From the NCBI GenBank assembly GCA_000715605.1, contig KL568522.1:198458-206600 (forward strand): a DNA stretch of 8,143 bases, given 5' to 3'. Source of the stretch: Streptomyces speibonae (GTDB taxonomy: Bacteria; Actinomycetota; Actinomycetes; Streptomycetales; Streptomycetaceae). The notes below the pieces were generated by a model that ran no database searches, was not told where the DNA came from, and worked only from the letters and a program-made list of their open reading frames with translations. Positions 1 through 6,208 of the stretch are shown one piece after another. Every line of letters starts with the position of its first letter. The stretch's first letter is position 1. A program made the position numbers and the translations under genes.

Positions 1-2
1 CC

Positions 3-1250
3 GCGGGTGTGACCACATCCGGCTGCGCAGCCGGCGACGACGACGGTGTCGCCGCCGACGGCAAGGTCCACATCGAGATGTGGCACGGCCAGACCGACAT
101 CGCGAAGAAGGCCCTGGAGAAGCTGGTGGCCGACTTCGAGAAGAGCCACCCCGACATCAGGGTCGGGCTGGGCGGCGGTGTGCTGGCCGACGCGATGCTG
201 CAGAAGGTGACCGCCGGGCTGGCCGCCGGCTCCTATCCGGACATCGCCTACATCTTCGGCTCCGACCTGGCCAGCATCGCCGTGAGCCCGCAGGTCGTGG
301 ACCTCACCGACACCGTGCGCTCCGCCTCCACTCCGTGGTCGAACTACTGGGCCCCGGCCCGCGACGCCGTCACCGTCGACGGCAAGGTGCGAGCGGCGCC
401 CGCTCTGCTGGACTCCCTGGCCGTCGTGTGCAACAAGGAGCTCTTCCGTCAGGCGGGCCTCCCGCTGCCCAAGGCGGGCTGGACCTGGCAGGACTTCCAG
501 GACACCGCGAAGAAGCTGACCGACGAGGGCCGGGGCCAGTTCGGCACCGGCTGGCCCGGCGCCGGCGACGAGGACACCGTGTGGCGGCTGTGGCCGATGG
601 TCTGGGACCTCGGCGGAGACGTCGTCGACCCCAGCGGCAAGAAGATCGGCTTCGCCGACAGCGGGGTGCGTGCCCTCGAGGTGGTGGACGCCCTGGCCCG
701 CGACAAGAGCGTCTACATCGACCCCAAGCCCGGCAGCGAGCAGATGTACCAGGTCTTCATGTCCGGCCGGATGGGCATGGTCCTCACCGGCCCGTGGCAA
801 CTGCCCGACATACAGCAGGCGAAGGTCGACTACCACGTCGTGCCGCTGCCCAGCTTCTCCGGCCGGCCGGTGACCATATCGGGGCCCGACACCTGGACGG
901 TGTTCAACAACGGATCCGCCCGGGAAAAGGCGGCACGCACCTTCGTCAGCTGGCTGATGCAGCCCGAACAGGATGTCGTCTGGGACGTGGAGGCGGGCAG
1001 TCTCCCGCTCAGCCGCCGCACCGAAAGCATGCCCGACTGGCAGGAAAAGACCACCGGGACCGAAGGCCTCGCGGTGTTCACCAAGGCACTGGAAACGGCC
1101 CGGGTCCGCCCCGTCCACCAGGCCTACCCACAGGTCTCCAAGGCGGTCGGGGAGGCGGTGGTCTCGGTACTGCTGCGCCGCAGCACCCCGACCAAGGCCA
1201 TGCGGGCCTGCGCCGACACCGCCAACCCCGCCCTCGCCCTTCCGCGTTGA
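3..1250 (+). CDS. Sugar ABC transporter substrate-binding lipoprotein (CUT1 type), 5' partial
   Basis: This is the extracellular solute-binding component of a carbohydrate ABC importer, expected to be tethered outside the cytoplasmic membrane and to deliver sugar to the two permeases encoded directly downstream. The reading frame is open to the left window edge, so the GTG at 9 is only the first in-window start-like codon and not the true start. A lipobox-like T-S-G-C ends at Cys codon 24-26, so the signal peptide lies mostly off the window and the mature lipoprotein begins at that Cys. The mature part, about 408 residues, has the family 1 solute-binding fold: a first strand with IEMWHGQTD, the ADFEKSHPDI segment, PDIAYIFGSDLA, a W-rich middle (WTWQDFQDTAKKL, TVWRLWPMVWDLGG), then GRMGMVLTGPWQLP and SGPDTWTVFNNGSAREKAARTFVSWL. 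Length is normal for the family. The ligand cannot be read from the sequence; the GH4 alpha-galactosidase in the same operon suggests an alpha-galactoside. Function class is secure, ligand is inferred. Confidence 0.93.
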   Translation, partial: AGVTTSGCAAGDDDGVAADGKVHIEMWHGQTDIAKKALEKLVADFEKSHPDIRVGLGGGVLADAMLQKVTAGLAAGSYPDIAYIFGSDLASIAVSPQVVDLTDTVRSASTPWSNYWAPARDAVTVDGKVRAAPALLDSLAVVCNKELFRQAGLPLPKAGWTWQDFQDTAKKLTDEGRGQFGTGWPGAGDEDTVWRLWPMVWDLGGDVVDPSGKKIGFADSGVRALEVVDALARDKSVYIDPKPGSEQMYQVFMSGRMGMVLTGPWQLPDIQQAKVDYHVVPLPSFSGRPVTISGPDTWTVFNNGSAREKAARTFVSWLMQPEQDVVWDVEAGSLPLSRRTESMPDWQEKTTGTEGLAVFTKALETARVRPVHQAYPQVSKAVGEAVVSVLLRRSTPTKAMRACADTANPALALPR

Positions 1251-1255
1251 GGAGA
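1249..1255 (+). promoter_or_regulatory. Ribosome binding site deciding the GTG start of the first permease
   Basis: GAGGAGA overlaps the stop codon of the binding-protein gene (1248-1250) and lies 8 nt before GTG 1264. It selects this GTG over the much longer open frame beginning at 973, whose first ~97 codons overlap the binding-protein gene and read as Arg/Pro-rich shadow sequence. Confidence 0.75.
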
Positions 1256-1263
1256 CCGACCCC

Positions 1264-2208
1264 GTGTCACGCCTGCCCTCACCGATCACCATCGAGCGGC
1301 CGCACCCGGACCGCCGCCGACGCAAACGCCGCAGCGAAGCCGCCACGGCCTGGACATTCGCCGCACCCTCCGCGGTGATCATTCTCGGACTCGGCGTGGT
1401 GCCCGTCGTCTGGTCCCTGCTGCTGTCCTTCCAGGCCAACAACCTGGTCACCCCCAGCCACTGGACCGGCCTGGACAACTACCGCGCTCTGGCCGAGGAC
1501 CCGCGCTTCAGCGAGGCCGTGCGCAACACCCTGCTCTACGTCGTGCTGTATGTGCCGCTGAGCATGGTGGCGGGCCTGATGCTGGCCCACGCGCTGAACC
1601 GGCGCATCCGGCTGGTGGGCCTGTACCGCACCCTCATCTTCGTGCCGTTCGTCATCTCCGCGACCGCGCAGGGCGTGTTGTTCTCCTTCATCCTCGATCC
1701 CGATTTCGGCGCCGCCAACGCCGTGCTGCACCATCTGGGCATCTCCTCCCAGGGCTTCCTCACCGACCCCTCCCAGGCGTTGCTCGTCCTGGTCGCGATC
1801 ACTCTGTGGAGCGGAACCGGCTTCTGCCTCGTGGTGTATCTCGCGGCGCTGCAGGACGTTCCGCAGTCCCTCATCGAGGCCGCGATCTTGGACGGGGCCA
1901 ACCGCCGCCAGGTGCTCCGCTACGTCACCCTGCCCACCCTGAGCCCGGTCAGCGTCTTCCTCGTGCTGTGGCAGACCATCAACGCCCTGCAGGTCTTCGA
2001 CCTCGTCTACGTCACCACCAAGGGCGGCCCGCTCGGCTCCACCACCGTGATCGTCTACTTCATCTGGGAGCAGGCGTTCAAGAACGGCGCCGCCGGATAC
2101 GGAGCCGCCGCCGCCTATGTGCTGGCCGTGGTCCTGGGCCTGACGGCCGCAATCCTGCGTATCGTCCGCCGGCGCGAGCGCCGCAGTCTCGAAGGAGCCA
2201 CCGCATGA
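1264..2208 (+). CDS. Sugar ABC transporter permease 1 (MalF/UgpA-like)
   Basis: Integral membrane subunit of the importer, 314 residues, pairing with the next gene product to form the translocation channel. A basic cytoplasmic N-terminus (RRRRKRR at about 18-23) is followed by hydrophobic segments at roughly 33-56, 89-111, 122-143, 173-195, 228-250 and 282-301, the six-helix layout of CUT1 permeases. The EAA loop that docks on the ATPase is clear: E205-A-A-x3-G211, continuing ANRRQVLRYVTLPTLSP. The F-W-T-G-L-D-N-Y type motif of this family is seen as HWTGLDNY at 66-73. The GTG start sits 13 nt after the binding-protein stop with a good Shine-Dalgarno site. The stop overlaps the next start as ATGA, which suggests translational coupling. 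No TTA codon was noticed. The transported sugar is not determined by the sequence. Confidence 0.93.
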   Translation: MSRLPSPITIERPHPDRRRRKRRSEAATAWTFAAPSAVIILGLGVVPVVWSLLLSFQANNLVTPSHWTGLDNYRALAEDPRFSEAVRNTLLYVVLYVPLSMVAGLMLAHALNRRIRLVGLYRTLIFVPFVISATAQGVLFSFILDPDFGAANAVLHHLGISSQGFLTDPSQALLVLVAITLWSGTGFCLVVYLAALQDVPQSLIEAAILDGANRRQVLRYVTLPTLSPVSVFLVLWQTINALQVFDLVYVTTKGGPLGSTTVIVYFIWEQAFKNGAAGYGAAAAYVLAVVLGLTAAILRIVRRRERRSLEGATA

Positions 2209-3095
2209 CGGCGACCTCCGCCCCGCCCTACGCGGCCCCCACCGTCGCCGCCGAGGCGCCCACGCCCCCGCGGGGCCGCCGACGGCTGCCGTTCAGCCCC
2301 TGGCACCTGCTGCTCCTCCCGCTCTCGCTCCTCTTCGCCGTACCGCTGATCTGGCTGCTGCTCAGCTCGGTGATGAGCAACGCGGAGATCAACCGCTTCC
2401 CGCCGGCGCTGTGGCCCTCCCACTTCGACTTCGGCGGCTACCGCTATGTGCTGGGCAACGCGATGTTCCCGCGCTGGTTCGCCAACTCCCTGATCGTCTC
2501 GGTGGCCACGGTCGCCGGGAACCTCGTCCTGGGCACACTCGGTGGCTATGCCTTCGCCCGGATGCGGTTCACCGGCTCGAGGCTGCTGCTCGGCATGATG
2601 ATGGCCACGATGGCCGTACCGTTCCAGCTGACGATGATCCCGACGTTCCTGGTGATGAAGGAACTCGGTCTCATCGACAGCCTCGGCGCGCTGATCGTGC
2701 CCTCGCTCGTCACCCCGTTCGCGGTGTTCCTGTTGAGGCAGTTCTTCCTCTCACTGCCCCGGGAACTGGAGGAGGCCGCCTGGATCGACGGCTGCTCGCG
2801 GCTGCGGACCCTGTGCCAGGTCGTGCTGCCCCTGTCCCGCCCCGCCCTGAGCACGGTGGCCGTGCTCACCTTCCTGAGCACCTGGAACGACCTCACCTGG
2901 CCACTGATCGCCATCAACCAGGAGACCCAGTACACGCTGCAGCTCGGCCTCACCACCTTCCAGGGACAGCACCACACCAACTGGGCCGCCGTGATGGCGG
3001 GAAACGTGATCACCGTGCTGCCCGTGCTGCTCGCCTTCCTGGCCGCGCAGAAGACCTTCATCCAGTCCATCACCTCGAGCGGCCTCAAGGGCTGA
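2205..3095 (+). CDS. Sugar ABC transporter permease 2 (MalG/UgpE-like)
   Basis: Second integral membrane subunit of the importer, 296 residues. The ATG at 2205 overlaps the TGA of permease 1 by 4 bp, and GAAGGAG at 2191-2197 stands 7 nt ahead, which fixes the start. The first ~25 residues are Ala/Pro-rich and then basic (RGRRR at 23-27). Hydrophobic segments follow at about 33-56, 94-118, 127-151, 159-182, 213-236 and 264-284. The EAA loop is E190-A-A-W-I-D-G196 followed by CSRLRTLCQVVLPLSRPAL, the MalG-type form. STWNDLTWPLIAI at 225-237 matches the conserved segment after the EAA loop in this family. The protein ends in SSGLKG; a G-x-K-G tail is common in MalG-type permeases. No ATPase gene follows, so the channel presumably uses a shared ATPase encoded elsewhere (MsiK in Streptomyces). 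Confidence 0.93.
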   Translation: MTATSAPPYAAPTVAAEAPTPPRGRRRLPFSPWHLLLLPLSLLFAVPLIWLLLSSVMSNAEINRFPPALWPSHFDFGGYRYVLGNAMFPRWFANSLIVSVATVAGNLVLGTLGGYAFARMRFTGSRLLLGMMMATMAVPFQLTMIPTFLVMKELGLIDSLGALIVPSLVTPFAVFLLRQFFLSLPRELEEAAWIDGCSRLRTLCQVVLPLSRPALSTVAVLTFLSTWNDLTWPLIAINQETQYTLQLGLTTFQGQHHTNWAAVMAGNVITVLPVLLAFLAAQKTFIQSITSSGLKG

Positions 3096-3112
3096 AACCG
3101 ACACCGTCTCAG

Positions 3113-3135
3113 CCGGTGGCCCACCGCTCCACCGG
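3113..3135 (+). other. Hairpin in the permease 2 - hydrolase intergenic gap
   Basis: CCGGTGG (3113-3119) is a perfect inverted repeat of CCACCGG (3129-3135) with a 9-nt loop, extendable by one G-U pair in RNA (3112/3136). It begins 17 nt after the permease 2 stop and lies about 70 nt before the hydrolase start. There is no T run after it. It could protect or process the transport part of the mRNA, partly terminate it, or be chance in GC-rich DNA. Confidence 0.4.
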
Positions 3136-3206
3136 TGCTCGCTCTCACCACGAGGCCGCACGCGGTGCACACCTTCGACTCTCACCCGTAACGGATACCA
3201 ACTCTC

Positions 3207-4514
3207 ATGAGCCTCAAGATCACCTTTATCGGCGCCGGCAGCGTCGTCTTCACCCAGGGCCTGCTCGCGGACCTGTTCGCCTTCGACGAGCTGAAGTCGG
3301 CGCACATCGCACTGCACGACATCGATGCCGAACGCCTGTCCACCGCCCAGGCCGCGGCCCGGCTGATCGCCGAGGAGCGTCACGCGCACCCCGTGATCAG
3401 CGCACACCGGGACCGCCGTGCGGCACTCGACGGCGCCCACTTCGTCATCAACATCGTGCAGATCGGCATGGGGGAGGCCACCCGCACCGACTTCGAGATC
3501 CCCGCACGCTACGGGCTGCGCCAGACCATCGGCGACACCCTCGGCGTGGGCGGCATCTTCCGCGCCCTGCGCACCTTCCCCTTCCTGAAGGAGCTCGGCC
3601 AGGACATCACCGAGGTCTGTCCGGACGCCTGGCTGCTCAACTACACCAACCCCATGGCGATGAACGTCCAGTACCTCAGCCAGGCCACCGGCCTGACCAA
3701 GGTGGTGGGCCTGTGCCACTCGGTGTACTGGACGATGCGGGGCCTCGCCGACCTGGTCAAGGTTCCCTACGAGGAGGTCACCTACCAGGCCGCGGGCGTC
3801 AACCACCAGGCATGGGTGCTGCGTTTCGAGCACGAGGGCAGCGACCTGTATCCGCTCCTCGACGCCGCGATCGCCGAGGACGAGCAGCTGCGCCGCCGGG
3901 TACGCGTGGACATGTACCGGCGCCTCGGGCACTATCCGACCGAGACCAGCGAGCACTCCGCCGAGTACGTGCCCTGGTACCTCCACCACGACGGTGAGAT
4001 CGACCGGCTGAGGCTGCCGATCGGCGAGTACCTGCGCACGGTCCAGGACAACGTCGCCGCCTACGAGAAGACCCGGGACGCCCTGATCTGCGGGGCGCCG
4101 ATCGAGGTCGAAGGCACCATGGAGTACGCGCCGCAGATCATCCACAGCATGGTCACCGGAACACCGTGCACGATCTACGGCAACGTCCCCAACGGGGGCC
4201 TGATCCACAACCTGCCCGCGAACGGCGTCGTGGAGGTTCCGTGCCTGGTCGACGCCTCAGGCGTCCAGCCCACCCGCATCGGTGCGCTGCCACCGCAGCT
4301 GGCCGCCCTGAACCGTACGTACCTGAGCGCCAACGACCTGGTGGTACGGGCGGCGATGGAGGATGAGCCCCGCCACATCCGCCATGCCGCGATGACCGAC
4401 CCGGCCACCGCCGCGGCCCTGACCGTCGACCAGATCTGGCAACTGTGCGACGACATGGTCGAAGCCCACGCCGACGCCCTGCAACCCGGCCTGCGCACCG
4501 CCCTCAACAACTGA
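3207..4514 (+). CDS. melA: Alpha-galactosidase, glycoside hydrolase family 4 (MelA type)
   Basis: Cytoplasmic enzyme expected to cleave terminal alpha-galactosyl residues from imported sugars such as melibiose. GH4 enzymes use bound NAD+ and a divalent metal, usually Mn2+, in an oxidation-elimination-addition-reduction cycle. The 435-residue protein opens with the Rossmann dinucleotide loop F-I-G-A-G-S (7-12) and the acidic end of strand 2 (HDIDAERL, 37-44). Typical GH4 segments follow: GDTLGVGGIFRALRT (109-123), NYTNPMAMN (145-153) with the substrate-contacting Asn149, the metal-ligand Cys170 in GLCHSV, and His200 in AGVNHQAW. TETSEHSAEYVPWYL (245-259) contains the Tyr region used as base in GH4. 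The C-terminal part (YGNVPNGGLIHNLP, VEVPCLVDASGVQPTRIG) closely resembles remembered E. coli MelA, which favours alpha-galactosidase over the 6-phospho-glucosidase or alpha-glucuronidase branches. Length is normal. The start is 111 nt after permease 2 with only a weak Shine-Dalgarno (ACGGA, 3191-3195). Substrate detail is inferred. Confidence 0.9.
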   Translation: MSLKITFIGAGSVVFTQGLLADLFAFDELKSAHIALHDIDAERLSTAQAAARLIAEERHAHPVISAHRDRRAALDGAHFVINIVQIGMGEATRTDFEIPARYGLRQTIGDTLGVGGIFRALRTFPFLKELGQDITEVCPDAWLLNYTNPMAMNVQYLSQATGLTKVVGLCHSVYWTMRGLADLVKVPYEEVTYQAAGVNHQAWVLRFEHEGSDLYPLLDAAIAEDEQLRRRVRVDMYRRLGHYPTETSEHSAEYVPWYLHHDGEIDRLRLPIGEYLRTVQDNVAAYEKTRDALICGAPIEVEGTMEYAPQIIHSMVTGTPCTIYGNVPNGGLIHNLPANGVVEVPCLVDASGVQPTRIGALPPQLAALNRTYLSANDLVVRAAMEDEPRHIRHAAMTDPATAAALTVDQIWQLCDDMVEAHADALQPGLRTALNN

Positions 4515-4531
4515 CTGCTCCGGGCCCAGGG

Positions 4532-4585
4532 CATCGCGTAGCCCTCCTGGCTGAACCGACGGTTCACCAGGAGGGCTACGCCATG
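4532..4585. terminator. Very strong stem-loop after the alpha-galactosidase operon
   Basis: The arm 4536-4550 (GCGTAGCCCTCCTGG) is perfectly complementary to 4567-4581: 15 bp without a mismatch. Past a single bulged C (4551) the stem continues with TGAACC (4552-4557) and GGTTCA (4561-4566), closed by a GAC triloop. Outside a C/C mismatch, three more pairs form (4532-4534 with 4583-4585). It starts about 20 nt after the hydrolase stop. There is no U-tract, which is common for actinomycete terminators. Symmetry means it could act in both directions, insulating the operon from the monooxygenase gene. Confidence 0.85.
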
Positions 4586-4643
4586 GCTTCGTGAGTTCTC
4601 CGATCCGCCTCTGGTTCCCCGCCTGTGACTCGGGCCACATGAC

Positions 4644-4675
4644 TTGCCTCTCACATTGGTGTCAGGTTCTAGGTT
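4644..4675 (+). promoter_or_regulatory. MerR-type promoter/operator upstream of the monooxygenase gene
   Basis: A -35-like TTGCCT (4644-4649) and a -10-like TAGGTT (4670-4675) are separated by 20 bp, longer than the usual 17-18. The spacer carries an imperfect dyad: CCTCTCAC (4647-4654), a 4-nt centre, then GTGTCAGG (4659-4666), matching at 6 of 8 positions. An overlong spacer filled by a dyad, with AGGTTCTA running into the -10 box, is the established layout of promoters activated by MerR-family regulators. The predicted transcript start near 4682 leaves a leader of about 95 nt before the gene at 4778. No MerR gene is in the window, so the regulator would be unlinked. The match is by eye only. 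Confidence 0.55.
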
Positions 4676-4767
4676 GCCTGCCGGGCCCGCGGTTCCGGGT
4701 CCTTCCACCAGCACGGACCGGTGCGAGGAGTACAGGCATGACTCTCCGCACCAGGACACCCAGAAAG

Positions 4768-4773
4768 AGGAGG
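4768..4773 (+). promoter_or_regulatory. Consensus Shine-Dalgarno of the monooxygenase gene
   Basis: A full AGGAGG lies 4 nt before ATG 4778. An in-frame stop (TGA, 4739-4741) bounds any upstream extension, so this site decides the start. Confidence 0.8.
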
Positions 4774-4777
4774 AACA

Positions 4778-5137
4778 ATGAATTCGCCTCAGGACGAGGC
4801 CGCCACCACCGAGGACACGCAAGCGTCCGGCCGGACGGCCCTCATCGTCGCCGGCCGGGTCTTCGTTCCCCCCGAGGACGTCGAGACGTTCGTCGCCGAG
4901 GCGCAGGCCACGTACCCGATCGCCGCGGCGAACCCCGGCAACGTGCTGATCTCGTTCTGCGTGGAGGACGCGGCGGCGGGAGCGGTCACGGTTCTCGAGC
5001 AATGGGCGTCCCAGGAGGCGCTCGATCGGCACCTCGCCGCACCGGAGGTCGTGGCGCTCTTCGCCAAGTGGAGCCCTCATATGCGCAACGAAGTGCGCAA
5101 GTACGACGCACGCAACGAGAGGGACCCCCGGGCCTGA
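4778..5137 (+). CDS. Small ABM-fold (antibiotic biosynthesis monooxygenase / YgiN-like) protein
   Basis: A 119-residue soluble protein of the ABM (dimeric alpha/beta barrel) family. Members act as cofactor-free quinol or polyketide monooxygenases, or as heme-degrading enzymes, and many have no known substrate. The first ~18 residues are polar and probably disordered (MNSPQDEAATTEDTQASG). The core begins at TALIVAGRVFVPPEDVETFVAEAQATYPIAAANPGNV (20-56). LISFCVEDAAAGAVTVLEQWASQEALDRHLAAPEVVALF (57-95) follows, containing the family hallmark E74-x-W76 and the S-x-E-A-L-x-x-H85 helix. The tail (EVRKYDARNERDPRA) is charged. It stands alone: a strong hairpin and a candidate MerR-type promoter lie upstream, and a convergent operon lies downstream. 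This suggests an inducible single-gene unit, perhaps for redox or quinone stress, unrelated to the sugar genes beside it. Family assignment is good; substrate and activity are unknown. Confidence 0.85.
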   Translation: MNSPQDEAATTEDTQASGRTALIVAGRVFVPPEDVETFVAEAQATYPIAAANPGNVLISFCVEDAAAGAVTVLEQWASQEALDRHLAAPEVVALFAKWSPHMRNEVRKYDARNERDPRA

Positions 5138-5154
5138 GGCACCCGAGCGCGGCC

Positions 5155-5177
5155 GCGTCGCACGGTGGTGGCGACGC
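5155..5177. terminator. Candidate terminator hairpin in the convergent gap
   Basis: GCGTCGC (5155-5161) is a perfect inverted repeat of GCGACGC (5171-5177). With one bulged G the stem can instead reach 9 bp around a GGTG loop. It starts 18 nt after the monooxygenase stop, has no T run, and sits between converging genes where bidirectional termination is expected. The rest of the 5138-5275 gap holds only a weaker GGGG/CCCC-based stem (5229-5253) with a 3-nt bulge. Confidence 0.55.
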
Positions 5178-5275
5178 AGACGGACGAGTGCACCACGGGG
5201 AACGCGGCTGCGGGGACCATGGAGGAGTGGGGACAAGCAGCAGGATGCTCCCCCCGGGGACGGCGGCGATGACGG

Positions 5276-6208
5276 TCAGCCGGACGTTCGCCGCTCGAGC
5301 CGGTTCACGGTCACACCGTCGCGCAGCTCGTCCAGGCCGCCCCCGTTCACCTCGCCCGCCAGCGGAGCGAGGACCGCGGACGCGGACAGCGCGACGGCCT
5401 CGCGCAGCGCGTCCGGTACGGGCATGCCGTCCCGCAGGGCACGGGCGAGGGCGGCGACTGTCGCGTCGCCGGCCCCGGTCGGGTTGCCCCGCACGGCACG
5501 CGCCGGACGGGCGGACCAGGTGCCGTGGGTGTCCACGGCGAGCATGCCGTCCGCCCCGAGCGAGACCACCACGCGCTCGGCGCCGGCATCGCGCAGCGCA
5601 TGGGCGGCGCGCAGCGGGTCGGATATGCCCGTGGCCTCGACGATCTCGCTGACATTGGGTTTGAGCAGGGCCGCGCCGGCGGACGCGGCCTCGATCAGGG
5701 CCGGCCCGGAGGTGTCCACCACCACCGGTGTGCCGCCGTCGCGTGCGAGCCCGATCAGCCCGGCGAGCGTGCCGTCCGGCGTGGCGGAGGGCATGCTCCC
5801 GGAGATGACGAGCACGGCGGTTCTGGCCAGTTCCCGTTCCAGGAGCCGCCGCAGGCGCAGGTGCCCGTCCGGACCCGGGTCGTGGCCCGCCTCGTTGAAC
5901 ATGGTGGTGTCACCGTCGGCCACGCTGACGACGGCCACCGTGCACCTGGTCGGCACGGTCACCACGACGAGGGCGTGCGGTATCCCCGAACTCTTGAGCT
6001 CTTCGCTGAACATCGTGCCGGTGGGCCCGCCCACAGCGGCCACGGCCAGGGTCGGGCAACCGAGTTGGTGCAGCACGCGGCTGACGTTCAGTCCCTTGCC
6101 ACCGGCCCGGTGGCGTGGGGCGTGCACCCGGTGCGTGGTGCGGGGCACGAGGCCCGGGACGGTGTAGGTCAGGTCGAGCGCCGGGCTGGGGGTCACCGTG
6201 GTGATCAC
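5276..6208 (-). CDS. PfkB-family hexose-phosphate kinase (1-phosphofructokinase / tagatose-6-phosphate kinase subgroup)
   Basis: Cytoplasmic ribokinase-fold enzyme of 310 residues that should phosphorylate a ketohexose phosphate: fructose-1-phosphate or tagatose-6-phosphate, giving a 1,6-bisphosphate for an aldolase. The N-terminal VTPSPALDLTYTV (5-17) is the T-x-N/S-P-A-L-D motif of the FruK/LacC subgroup. PfkB signature 1 is AGGKGLNVSRVLHQLG (35-50). SGSMP (136-140) and LLKPNVSEI (181-189) are the usual ATP/substrate segments. Signature 2 is GNPTGAGDAT (241-250) with the catalytic base Asp248. The frame is open for another 162 codons upstream, but that part is Arg/Gly-rich shadow sequence opposite the ROK gene. 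The GTG at 6208 has GGGAG 7 nt ahead and overlaps the ROK stop as GTGA, so it is the likely start. Beside a SIS isomerase/deaminase, a tagatose-6-phosphate kinase role is plausible. Fructose-1-phosphate kinase is less likely because no fructose PTS gene is visible. Confidence 0.88.
   Translation of the reverse strand: MITTVTPSPALDLTYTVPGLVPRTTHRVHAPRHRAGGKGLNVSRVLHQLGCPTLAVAAVGGPTGTMFSEELKSSGIPHALVVVTVPTRCTVAVVSVADGDTTMFNEAGHDPGPDGHLRLRRLLERELARTAVLVISGSMPSATPDGTLAGLIGLARDGGTPVVVDTSGPALIEAASAGAALLKPNVSEIVEATGISDPLRAAHALRDAGAERVVVSLGADGMLAVDTHGTWSARPARAVRGNPTGAGDATVAALARALRDGMPVPDALREAVALSASAVLAPLAGEVNGGGLDELRDGVTVNRLERRTSG

Noticed and set aside
973..1263. Upstream extension of permease 1 to a start at 973
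   Set aside because: It overlaps the binding-protein gene and reads as Arg/Pro-rich shadow; GTG 1264 has a proper ribosome site.
80..1378. Long + strand open frame of 432 codons over the binding-protein gene
   Set aside because: Very Arg/Gly/Pro-rich with no recognisable domain; it is the out-of-frame shadow of the well-supported binding-protein gene in high-GC DNA.
2411..3997. Plus-strand open frame of 528 codons spanning permease 2 and the hydrolase
   Set aside because: Arg/Pro/His-rich translation crossing two real genes and their intergenic gap; no family resemblance.
2751..4208. Minus-strand open frame of 485 codons antisense to permease 2 and the GH4 gene
   Set aside because: Composition (His/Val/Gly/Asp-rich, no domain, no good ribosome site seen) is that of an antisense shadow; the sense genes have clear family motifs.
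5229..5253. GGGG...CCCC stem as a second terminator for the minus-strand operon
   Set aside because: Only 4 + 4 pairs split by a 3-nt bulge; too weak to call separately, though it may contribute to termination.
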